From positions 124,001 to 188,000 of the forward strand of contig JAHBXT010000002.1 in the NCBI GenBank assembly GCA_019636385.1: DNA of 64,000 bases, given 5' to 3'. Position numbers and translations under genes: made by a program. Source of the stretch: Pirellulaceae bacterium (GTDB lineage Bacteria > Planctomycetota > Planctomycetia > Pirellulales > Pirellulaceae). Of the stretch, positions 45,501 through 52,406 are shown one piece after another. The notes beneath the pieces were generated by a model. It had not been told where the DNA came from, made no database searches, and saw only the letters and a list, made by a program, of their open reading frames with translations. Position 1 is the stretch's first letter. Each line of letters begins with the position of its first letter.

Positions 45501-45642
45501 GAAGGCACTGTTTGAGAACGCGCCCGACGGTCCGGCTGTGCAACGATTGCATTATCTGTGCAGCAATATGCAATTGGCGGGTACCGCGATCGAAGATTGG
45601 AAGCTAAAACTGGTTTCGCAGCAAGTTGTTCCACAGCAATAG
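42523..45642 (+). CDS. Secreted hexaheme cytochrome c
   Basis: This 1039-residue protein has a signal peptide (to about residue 43, VLAGE) and six CxxCH heme sites: CVRCH at 221, CMNCH at 375, CLRCH at 459, CTVCH at 538, CGSCH at 612 and CQDCH at 679. The N-terminal 200 residues and C-terminal 340 residues carry no heme and have beta-sandwich character. Wide spacing of the hemes and the SCxxCHxx contexts recall octaheme reductase and cytochrome c554-type planctomycete proteins, but no known enzyme was matched. It is likely a periplasmic electron carrier or reductase. The egtB gene begins 22 bases downstream, so the two are probably cotranscribed. The ATG at 42523 or 42529 starts the protein. 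Confidence 0.9.
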   Translation: MTMKTRLRLKSRRLAAIGHLRLWWIGWCWACAIAWQASTGVLAGEPDASEVNENGASAADASPDYGQPADLPLPSQTPRDAYERLLYKFLNDRQYVALGWRQDKSVRDTGPFIRGQYYGTHPAVRMYYSPEIIGWLVAGRKEPIPDGAVIIKEQYPPPAARHADKNAPQLWDSLQSWTVMVKDSQGSYDGWFWSNPAKGREPVDEHHSGYPHPESGFGHYCVRCHGSATSPGTIPEYTFASLRNIQGFPGEPVLFRVDDSWRAAAKSVGEKIDLSTSPAAESSASAESPGSADSTVAAGAAPEEKLDGNHPACMYLPGSTACVPVLSQDFLKLFPTIGLQERASILPIPSVSYDWSVRSARDRAAGQGFVTSNQCMNCHAALSSELGPSMIHYTTPEHGYGKPGWDYSPYGEWRWTPMGLAGRDPIFYAQMELELKLLESEFGSHAEYSSLRSGLMETCLRCHGVMGKHQWDMNQQAVQHLQAGSSSANSTASESSVRGQPARQAFSLTEVMATADRDQLPNASHAQYGALARDGVSCTVCHRMQPRPQPESDKRSSLQFFLETSITGNLHFGPTNELYGPFKDHEIAPYAMEHAIGFTPKFNPYIKSSQLCGSCHTVSLPVVQSPIGQGEHVGELAQAQPVPAFRRFKHHVEQATYLEWLNSQYENEYNVGNAQGKSCQDCHMSRELHDPERGIALDVLQTRMAIIQDTTYPEAENLPEHSKLHVRVREQGYARHNFSGLNVFLLEMFRQYEDILGVPRQDYMTGAEQIDYSITNMLQNARQKTAELRVDAKWLGDSRLKAHVTLQNLTGHRFPSGVGFRRAFIELSVIDCSQPNQEKVVWVSGRTNGQGVLLGTGDRPLASEFFQLISGTNQQRYQPHHQVITSPDQVQIYENLLQDEHHRFTTSFVRGHCIKDNRLLPRGWSATGGHPELKGGFLQATFPQGDALNDARYADGSGSDEIVYEIALPSIVNREQIQVRATLYYQAIPPYFLKALFENAPDGPAVQRLHYLCSNMQLAGTAIEDWKLKLVSQQVVPQQ

Positions 45643-45663
45643 CCATTTCGAGAACCCTATTTG

Positions 45664-47028
45664 ATGTCACCATTGGTCGATCGTGGGGCCGGTGTAGCGT
45701 TCCCTGAGCAGCGCGTGAACTTGCGTACACAGTATCAGGCGGTGCGGCGGTTTTCGGCCAAGCTGTGCGAGCCTCTAGCCATTGAGGACTATGTTATTCA
45801 GTCGATGCCGGATGCCAGTCCGACGCGGTGGCATTTAGCACATACGACGTGGTTCTTCGAGACGTTTGTGCTCAAGCGGTTTATGCCCAATTATCAACCG
45901 GGCAATGACCAATTCGAATACCTATTCAATTCCTACTACAACGCGGTAGGCAACCAGTTTGCTAGGCCTTTGCGCGGTTTGTTGTCACGACCTACCGTGG
46001 CCGAGGTAATGACTTATCGGCAATTGATCGATGCCCAGATGTTGGAGTTGCTGGATAGTTCAGTCGCTCAAGACCAGGCGAGGTTGTGGGATATTGTTGA
46101 ATTGGGGATACATCACGAGCAGCAGCATCAGGAGTTGATGCTGACAGATATCAAACACCTGCTGTCATGCAATCCGCTATTTCCGAGTTATGTGACGCAG
46201 TTGCAGAATAGGATTGAGGAGGGGCCAGGTTCTGGCAAACGTAGCGACGAAGATGAGCTGATCTGTCAATGCAAGAGCGTTGCCGAGCCCGGTGGGGTTG
46301 TTCAGGTGGGGGCTGCCGATGGGCAGTTTGCGTTCGACAACGAGCGGCCGCGCCATGCTGTGTTATTGAGGCCCTATCGTTTGCAGGCTCGGTTGATAAC
46401 CAACGGGCAATACCTGGAATTCATCGAAGACGAGGGATATCGACGCCCCGAGTTATGGTTGTCGTTGGGTTGGCAGGCAATCCAGCGCGAGCGCTGGGAG
46501 GCCCCGCTGTATTGGTACAAGACTTCCGGCACTTGGCAGCACTTTACGCTTAGTGGGCTGCGACCCATCGACTGGGATAGTCCCGTCTGTCATGTTAGTC
46601 TGTTTGAAGCTGATGCCTATGCACGGTGGCGTGGCCAACGATTGCCGCAAGAGGCCGAGTGGGAGGTCATGGCTAGGGAATTGGCAATCGCGGGCAACTT
46701 TGTGGAATGCGGCTGGTTCGAGCCACGACCGGTAGGTGTCGCCGCCCGCAATCTGTCATCGGCAAATGGGCCAACAACGTGGCTGCGACAGATGTATGGC
46801 GACGTGTGGGAGTGGACCGCCAGTCCGTACATTGCCTATCCCGGTTTCACGCCAGCCGCCGGTGCGCTGGGCGAATACAATGGCAAGTTCATGTGCAATC
46901 AATATGTGCTGCGTGGTGGCTCGTGTGCCAGTCCAGCTTCACACCTGCGTGCGACCTATCGTAACTTCTTTCCTCCGGAAGCTCGGTGGCAATTCACTGG
47001 CATTCGTCTGGCGGAGGATGATGCTTAA
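45664..47028 (+). CDS. egtB: Ergothioneine synthase EgtB (iron-dependent sulfoxide synthase)
   Basis: This 454-residue protein has an N-terminal DinB-like domain with the iron ligands: RWHLAH (His57/His60) and HHEQQHQE (His151, His155). The formylglycine-generating-enzyme-like domain (about 220-454) has RLPQEAEWE, YGDVWEWTASPY, the RGGS block and the final RWQFTGIRLAED. EgtB uses oxygen to join hercynine to a thiol (gamma-glutamylcysteine or cysteine). No egtA or egtC is nearby, so direct use of cysteine is possible but unproven. An insert at about 180-205 is unusual. The ATG at 45664 is preferred to the TTG at 45661. Its stop overlaps the next gene by 8 bases. Confidence 0.93.
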   Translation: MSPLVDRGAGVAFPEQRVNLRTQYQAVRRFSAKLCEPLAIEDYVIQSMPDASPTRWHLAHTTWFFETFVLKRFMPNYQPGNDQFEYLFNSYYNAVGNQFARPLRGLLSRPTVAEVMTYRQLIDAQMLELLDSSVAQDQARLWDIVELGIHHEQQHQELMLTDIKHLLSCNPLFPSYVTQLQNRIEEGPGSGKRSDEDELICQCKSVAEPGGVVQVGAADGQFAFDNERPRHAVLLRPYRLQARLITNGQYLEFIEDEGYRRPELWLSLGWQAIQRERWEAPLYWYKTSGTWQHFTLSGLRPIDWDSPVCHVSLFEADAYARWRGQRLPQEAEWEVMARELAIAGNFVECGWFEPRPVGVAARNLSSANGPTTWLRQMYGDVWEWTASPYIAYPGFTPAAGALGEYNGKFMCNQYVLRGGSCASPASHLRATYRNFFPPEARWQFTGIRLAEDDA

Positions 47029-47803
47029 ATTAAAGTCTCGTTCAGGTAATGTTACGCCGATCGGTGTTCAGCGGCTAACGGTTCGCTACAGCGGACTGGT
47101 CGCGCTAGATGACGTTTCGATTCAGTTTGAGACGGGACGCAGTTACGCAGTGGTCGGTCAGAGCGGCTGCGGCAAGTCAACGTTGTTGCGGGCGATATGT
47201 GGGCTGGTTGAACCGACAGCGGGTCAGATCCGCCTGGGCGACAATGTGGTTAGCTCAAAGACGATCAGTCAACTGCGGCAGTACATCGGTTATGTGATTC
47301 AAGAGGGCGGGCTGTTTCCGCACATGAATGCGTGGCAGAACGTAACATTGATGGCTCGGCATGTGGGATGGTCCAAGTCGGCTGTGGAGCAGCGAGTCAA
47401 CGAACTCTCCGAAATAGCGCAGCTTACGAGCGATCAATTAGGGCGGTATCCGTCAGAATTGTCCGGCGGTCAGCGGCAGCGCGTGGGGCTGATGCGCGCT
47501 TTGATGCTAGACCCCGATGTGCTATTGATGGACGAGCCCTTGGGAGCGCTGGATCCGATCATTCGTCGGCGTTTGCAAGATGATTTGAAGCAGATCATTG
47601 GTCGGCTCAAGAAAACAGTGATCCTGGTCACACATGATTTGTCTGAAGCGGCTTGGCTGTCGGATCAGATCATTTTGATGAGTGAGGGACGCATAGTGCA
47701 GTGTGGGACACTGGCAGAGATCGGGACGCAACCGGCCAGTCAGTTTGTGCGCGATTTCGTCAGGGCACAGCGTCCCCTGGAATTGCATGGAGCGCAGCCA
47801 TGA
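47021..47803 (+). CDS. ABC transporter ATPase, OpuBA/ProV/EgtV type
   Basis: This 260-residue ATPase has GQSGCGKST (Walker A), the Q-loop YVIQEGGLFPHM, LSGGQRQRVGLMRAL, Walker B VLLMDEPLGALDP and VTHDLSEA. The IQEGGLFPH element is characteristic of the quaternary-amine (OpuA/OpuB) family. It lacks the usual CBS pair at the C-terminus, as in EgtV-like ATPases. GGAGG lies only 3 bases before ATG 47021; ATG 47018 is even closer, so initiation probably depends on coupling to egtB. It overlaps the next gene by 4 bases (ATGA). It sits between egtB and egtD, so ergothioneine or a related betaine is the most economical substrate guess. Confidence 0.92.
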   Translation: MLKLKSRSGNVTPIGVQRLTVRYSGLVALDDVSIQFETGRSYAVVGQSGCGKSTLLRAICGLVEPTAGQIRLGDNVVSSKTISQLRQYIGYVIQEGGLFPHMNAWQNVTLMARHVGWSKSAVEQRVNELSEIAQLTSDQLGRYPSELSGGQRQRVGLMRALMLDPDVLLMDEPLGALDPIIRRRLQDDLKQIIGRLKKTVILVTHDLSEAAWLSDQIILMSEGRIVQCGTLAEIGTQPASQFVRDFVRAQRPLELHGAQP

Positions 47804-49308
47804 AAGCCTACCTAATTTGGGCTGCGATTTTGCTAGTACTGGCTTGCATTCCGTGGAGATTTGAGGCGGCAGCGGTGCGCGTCGGGTCGAAGGCGTTCAC
47901 CGAGTCAGTTATCTTGGGAGAAGTGTTGCAGCTACTAGCCGAAGACGCGGGCTATCGGACACAACACTTGCGACAATTGGGCGGCAGTCGCATTGTGTTT
48001 CAGGCACTGCAGCAGCGCGATATTATGGCCTATGTTGAATACACAGGCACCATCGACCAAGAGTTGCTGGCCGAAGTGCCAATCGCCGACTCACACCAGC
48101 GGGCGGCGGAACTTGCCAAACTGGGAATCGCCATCAGCCCCGCGCTGGGGTTCAACAATACATACGCGCTGGCCATGCGCCGCGAGCAGGCCCGGCGGTT
48201 GGGCATTGAGCGCATTTCCGATCTGTCGAAGCATCCAGACTTAAGATTCGGATTCAGCAACGAATTCATCGACCGGGTCGATGGCTGGCCGGGCTTGAGA
48301 GAGCGTTATGGATTAACGGGATTTCAAGCGTATGGGCTGGATCATGACTTAGCGTACAAGCAGTTGGCAGTAGGAGCCATCGACGTGATGGATGCCTACA
48401 CGACGGATGCCAGGGTCGATCCGTCGGTACAGGTGTTGTTGGAAGACGACAAACATTATTTCCCGGAATACGCGGCTGTGATTTTGTACGCGGAGGAACT
48501 GACACGTCAGCAGCCCGATCTGGTACAGGCCTGGTTACGTTTGACGGACCACATCGACCAGCCGACGATGGCGGGGCTGAACAGTCGTGTTGAATTAGAT
48601 CGGCAGACTGAAGCGCAGGTGGCGGCTGAATTTCTACGCCAGCGCTTGCAGACGCTCGTCGAGCCATCTGTGCAATCGCGACCGCAGCGGATTACTCAGT
48701 ACGTGCTGGAACATTTGGATATGGTCCGTCGATCGCTGTTGCCTGCGATCTTGATTGCGATCCCGTTGGGCATCCTGGTTTACCGCACCCGCTGGTTGGG
48801 ACAATTTGTGCTAGCGGTTGCAGGTATCGTGCAAACGATACCCGCCTTGGCGCTGCTGGTGCTGCTGATACCGGCAGCCAATGCTTTGGGGGCCAGCAGC
48901 GTGGGACGGGGATCGGCGACCGCAATTATCGCGCTGTTTCTATACAGTTTGTTGCCGATGGTACGCAATACCTATGCTGGGCTGAAGGATGTACCGCAAT
49001 TCTACCGTGATTCGGCCGAGGCCTTGGGACTGTCTTGGTTTTGGCGACTAAGCTACATTGAACTGCCGTTGGCCACGCGGAGTATACTGGCGGGCATCAA
49101 GACAGCGGCGGTGCTGAATATCGGTTATGCTACTCTAGGGGCACTCATCGGGGCGGGTGGATTGGGGCAGCCGATTTTGACCGGCATTCGCTTGAATCGT
49201 TTTGATTTAATCCTGGATGGTGCCGTGCCAGCGGCCGTGATGGCTTTGGCTGCCCAGGGTATCTTTGAGCTGTTGGAACGCTGGGTATTGTCCGAAGGAC
49301 TCCAATAA
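47800..49308 (+). CDS. Fused solute-binding/permease of OpuB/EgtU type, binding domain first
   Basis: The protein has 502 residues. An N-terminal membrane or signal segment (5-17) is followed by a type II periplasmic binding domain of the OpuBC/EgtUC kind (about 26-300; VGSKAFTESVILGE, GYDLD-like YGLDHDLAYKQL, AIDVMDAYTTDARV). A BPD permease domain (about 310-498) follows with five to six helices and the EAA motif EALGLSWFWRLSYIELPLA...GAGGLGQPIL. In the described EgtU proteins the permease comes first; here the order is reversed, so the binding domain is tethered through the first helix. GGAG lies 7 bases before the ATG. Its stop overlaps egtD by one base. Confidence 0.9.
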   Translation: MKAYLIWAAILLVLACIPWRFEAAAVRVGSKAFTESVILGEVLQLLAEDAGYRTQHLRQLGGSRIVFQALQQRDIMAYVEYTGTIDQELLAEVPIADSHQRAAELAKLGIAISPALGFNNTYALAMRREQARRLGIERISDLSKHPDLRFGFSNEFIDRVDGWPGLRERYGLTGFQAYGLDHDLAYKQLAVGAIDVMDAYTTDARVDPSVQVLLEDDKHYFPEYAAVILYAEELTRQQPDLVQAWLRLTDHIDQPTMAGLNSRVELDRQTEAQVAAEFLRQRLQTLVEPSVQSRPQRITQYVLEHLDMVRRSLLPAILIAIPLGILVYRTRWLGQFVLAVAGIVQTIPALALLVLLIPAANALGASSVGRGSATAIIALFLYSLLPMVRNTYAGLKDVPQFYRDSAEALGLSWFWRLSYIELPLATRSILAGIKTAAVLNIGYATLGALIGAGGLGQPILTGIRLNRFDLILDGAVPAAVMALAAQGIFELLERWVLSEGLQ

Positions 49309-50267
49309 TGCAGTTGCAATTGATTCCCACTGCAAGCCGGCCACCGAGCCAATTCCTGTTGGATGTGTGGGAAGGGCTATCTGAGGCACCCAAGCGCGTG
49401 CCTTGCAAATATTTTTACGATGCTCGCGGATCCCAACTTTTCGAGGACATCTGCGCATTAGACGAGTACTATTTGACGCGCACTGAGCTGGCCATTATGC
49501 GGCGCTTTGCCAATGAAATGGGACAGCAGATTGGTCCGGGCGTGATGCTGGTGGAATATGGCAGCGGCAGTAGTCTCAAGACGCGGCTGCTGTTGGATCA
49601 GCTGCAAGAGCCGGTGGCGTATGTTCCCGTCGACATCAGTGGACAACACTTGCAGGAAACGGCGACCGTGTTGGCAGGCGATTATCCCGATGTTGAGATA
49701 TTGCCGGTCTGCGCCGATTTTATGGATCAGATTCAATTGCCTGAGAGCCGTCGCCTGGCAACACACGCAGCCGTGTTCTTTCCGGGATCGACTATCGGCA
49801 ATCTCTTGCCAAGTGAAGCTCGCCAGTTATTGCACAACATCGCTCAGTTGTGTGGTCGAGGTGGAGGATTGTTGATTGGTATCGACTTGCAAAAATCTCC
49901 CCAGATCATCGAGGCCGCTTATAACGATCGACAGCAAGTGACAGCGGCGTTCAATTTGAATTTGCTGCGGCGCATCAATCGCGAGCTGGATGGCGAGTTC
50001 GACTGTGAGTACTTTCAGCATGTGGCCTTCTACAACCCCGAACTAGGGCGCGTCGAAATCTTCTTGGAGAGTACGCGAGACCAAACGGTTCGAGTACGGG
50101 ATCGTGAATTTCATTTTGATACTGGTGAGCGGATTCACACCGAGTATTCTCACAAATATACGATCGACCAGTTTGCAGCCTTGGCAGCTCAGGCGGGGTT
50201 GACGCTCAGGAAGTCCTGGACCGATCCACTAGAGCATTTTGCCGTGCTGCATTTTGCGCTGTTGTAA
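49308..50267 (+). CDS. egtD: L-histidine N-alpha-methyltransferase EgtD
   Basis: This 319-residue SAM-dependent enzyme trimethylates histidine to hercynine, the first step to ergothioneine. It has the family signature KYFYDARGSQLFEDICAL, DEYYLTRTE, the SAM motif LVEYGSGSSLKTRLLL, YVPVDIS, FPGSTIGNL and the closing HFAVLHFAL. Length equals that of EgtD from actinobacteria (about 320). AAGGA is placed before the ATG and the start overlaps the upstream stop by one base (TAATG), so it is the last gene of the coupled group. The next gene is convergent, so the operon ends here. Confidence 0.95.
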   Translation: MQLQLIPTASRPPSQFLLDVWEGLSEAPKRVPCKYFYDARGSQLFEDICALDEYYLTRTELAIMRRFANEMGQQIGPGVMLVEYGSGSSLKTRLLLDQLQEPVAYVPVDISGQHLQETATVLAGDYPDVEILPVCADFMDQIQLPESRRLATHAAVFFPGSTIGNLLPSEARQLLHNIAQLCGRGGGLLIGIDLQKSPQIIEAAYNDRQQVTAAFNLNLLRRINRELDGEFDCEYFQHVAFYNPELGRVEIFLESTRDQTVRVRDREFHFDTGERIHTEYSHKYTIDQFAALAAQAGLTLRKSWTDPLEHFAVLHFALL

Positions 50268-50373
50268 GGCAACCTGGACCAGTCTACGATCGATTGCTTC
50301 CTGAGTTACTGGCAAACAACCAGGATAACAGGTCTTGGCTGCATATGTCCGCCCGCGTAACACACCTGTTGGT

Positions 50374-51639
50374 TCAAGGTAGCGTCGATTGATTCAATGA
50401 AGAGCTTAGATCCAATTCATCTGTCAGTATTCGGACGACATCGCTGCTGGGCAAGTAGATCAGTTCGTTCTGGCGTTGTTGAGGCAGGCGATCGAACTGT
50501 TGTTGCAACTGTTCAGCAGATACCTGTGGCCTGGGACGCGTCGAGGGCAGCGCAGTGTAAACCCACAAGTGCAGTACGCTGGGCCGCAGTTCTTCATCTA
50601 AGTGTTGCAGCAGCTCTCGGCTGGATTGTTCCAACAAGTCGACCAGCTGCTGACGATCCTGCGGCTGAATGATCGAGCTGTTTGCGTCTTCATCCAGCAA
50701 GCGAACTAATTCGATTTCGGGGTCCTCCAGGCCAAAGAAATACTCAAAATTCTTCTCTTTCATGGCTATGGCCCAACGGCGTATGCCTTCGACTTCGGCG
50801 GCTGTCAATTGCGCAGCGTAGGCGATGGCCAGTTCGCGATAAACGACTTGCTGGATCTCTGCGGCTCGATGATCCAGTGACGAATTGGCTTCGATCTGCG
50901 CTAGCTCCGTGCTGCTAATTTGGCTGACCAAACCTGCGTAAGCGGTCAAAATCTGATCGTAGTCAATATCTGAGCTGGAGGTCAGCATGTCATTCATGCG
51001 GCGGATATCCACTTGGCGCTTTTCAGGCTCGGCGCGGAATGCACGGTAGTTTTCTTGCAATTGTAATTTGTGGTTGGGGGGCAGCGATGCAACCCACTGG
51101 GCAATCGCCTGAGGCTGGTTGGGCACTGGAGGGAACTCCAGATGTGAGCTCAAAGGTAGACCGGCGGCGACCAGATGTTGTATTTGGGCTAAACGTTGCA
51201 ACCACTGGGAGCTGTCTATACTGCGGAACTGGTCATAGCGTACTAGCAACGGCAAATCTCGCAGCAACTGATCGGCTTGCGTTAGCGAGCGCGCCCGCGC
51301 CCACAGGCTGCCGACGCAGAACATCAGCAGCATGGCCACAGCCAGCAGCGGCCAGCGATACCTGGCCAGTTGCGACCAGCGCGAAGTGTGGCGCTGTTGC
51401 AGGATGCTGAGCGTGACCAATTCAATAGTCGATTCAGCCAGCTTCAATTTAGGTTCGACTCTGGGTAGTTCATCCAGCAGATCCCAGCTTTGCTGCATCG
51501 TTTTGAGCTGTCGTTGCAAGGCGTGGTCGTTGGCCAGGCGTTGCTCAAATCGCGCAACTTCCTCATCAGGCAACTCACCATCCAGGTAAGCCACCAGGGT
51601 TTCGTCATCGAATTCGGGAGCAAGTTGGTCAGCGGTCAT
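50374..51639 (-). CDS. Membrane anti-sigma-like protein, partner of the ECF sigma
   Basis: The protein has 421 residues. The N-terminal helical segment DDETLVAYLDGELPDEEVARFEQRL is the planctomycete version of the anti-sigma N-terminus and lacks the His/Cys residues of zinc-binding anti-sigmas. One membrane segment (about 97-118) precedes a 300-residue extracytoplasmic domain that is helical and Gln/Leu-rich, with no recognised motif. The ATG overlaps the sigma stop by 4 bases (ATGA), the usual sigma/anti-sigma coupling. It would hold the ECF sigma at the membrane until an external signal. A longer reading (51720) lies within the sigma gene. Confidence 0.82.
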   Translation of the reverse strand: MTADQLAPEFDDETLVAYLDGELPDEEVARFEQRLANDHALQRQLKTMQQSWDLLDELPRVEPKLKLAESTIELVTLSILQQRHTSRWSQLARYRWPLLAVAMLLMFCVGSLWARARSLTQADQLLRDLPLLVRYDQFRSIDSSQWLQRLAQIQHLVAAGLPLSSHLEFPPVPNQPQAIAQWVASLPPNHKLQLQENYRAFRAEPEKRQVDIRRMNDMLTSSSDIDYDQILTAYAGLVSQISSTELAQIEANSSLDHRAAEIQQVVYRELAIAYAAQLTAAEVEGIRRWAIAMKEKNFEYFFGLEDPEIELVRLLDEDANSSIIQPQDRQQLVDLLEQSSRELLQHLDEELRPSVLHLWVYTALPSTRPRPQVSAEQLQQQFDRLPQQRQNELIYLPSSDVVRILTDELDLSSSLNQSTLP

Positions 51640-52283
51640 GGGAGTTTCCGACTGTCGGGCAGTTGACCTTCGTCGAGGTACGGTTGTAACAACGTTTTTA
51701 GATTGATACGAGCGCGGCACAGCAAACTTTTCACGGCTTTGACGCTCAATCCCATCGTATCGGCAATTTCCTGGTAGCTCATGTTCTCAAACTTAGCCAG
51801 AATCAGCGCTGTCCGTTGACGCTGGTTGAGCGCCTGGACGGCGTTATGCACCATTTCAGCGCGTTCGACCTTGTCCAGTTTTCGAGCGGGCATGGTGCTG
51901 GTGGAGGTCGTCACTACGTGGTCCAGCGATGGGAACCAGCCCGAGCCGGTCGGTTTGCCGCCTAATTGAAATTCGCGAATGCGACTGTTGTCGCGGAGGG
52001 AATTCTTGGCTACGTTGCTGGCGATGTGGAATATCCAGGTTCTGAATTTTGCGGACGGTTGGTAGGACTTCCGCGCGCGCCACACCCGCAGGAAGACATC
52101 CTGAGTCAAATCCTCAGCCAAAGCTGGCGAACCAACGGCGTGCCGCAGCAGTCGCAATAACCTGGGTTGGTATTCCATGACTAGATTGCGATAGGCTTCG
52201 GCATCGTCGTCTCGCACGCGCAGCATTTGTTGAGCGTCAGGGTCCAGCGATTCAACCGGTTTGGGTGGGGGTTGGTCGCTCAC
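51636..52283 (-). CDS. ECF-type RNA polymerase sigma factor
   Basis: This 215-residue sigma-70-family protein has region 2 over about 30-100 (QPRLLRLLRHAVGSPALAED, LTQDVFLRVWRARKSY, FRTWIFHIASNVAKN). Region 4 follows at about 145-200 (ALNQRQRTALILAKFENMSY, QEIADTMGLSVKAVKSLL), with a linker of about 40 residues. The RpoE-like group fits. It is cotranscribed with the coupled anti-sigma. No autoregulatory -35 (AAC-type) was recognised upstream. The divergent neighbour is a sigma-54 activator whose start lies 124 bases away, so the two regulatory genes share one intergenic region. Confidence 0.94.
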   Translation of the reverse strand: MSDQPPPKPVESLDPDAQQMLRVRDDDAEAYRNLVMEYQPRLLRLLRHAVGSPALAEDLTQDVFLRVWRARKSYQPSAKFRTWIFHIASNVAKNSLRDNSRIREFQLGGKPTGSGWFPSLDHVVTTSTSTMPARKLDKVERAEMVHNAVQALNQRQRTALILAKFENMSYQEIADTMGLSVKAVKSLLCRARINLKTLLQPYLDEGQLPDSRKLP

Positions 52284-52406
52284 ATAAAACTCTCTTTAGG
52301 GTCGGCCAGCGATGCCTACCGGGCCTGCAGGTTTATTGGTACTCTATACGCACTGGCGTAGAAGATAAGTATAAACATTGGCGACGACCTGGGCAATTCA
52401 ACGACA

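Noticed and set aside
46736..47020. Upstream extension of the ABC ATPase
   Set aside because: It lies entirely within egtB in another frame; the ATPase homology begins just after 47021.
47021..49308. Plain glycine betaine transporter (OpuB) reading of the ABC pair
   Set aside because: Not excluded, but the location between egtB and egtD with overlapping codons favours an ergothioneine-related substrate; kept as the main alternative.
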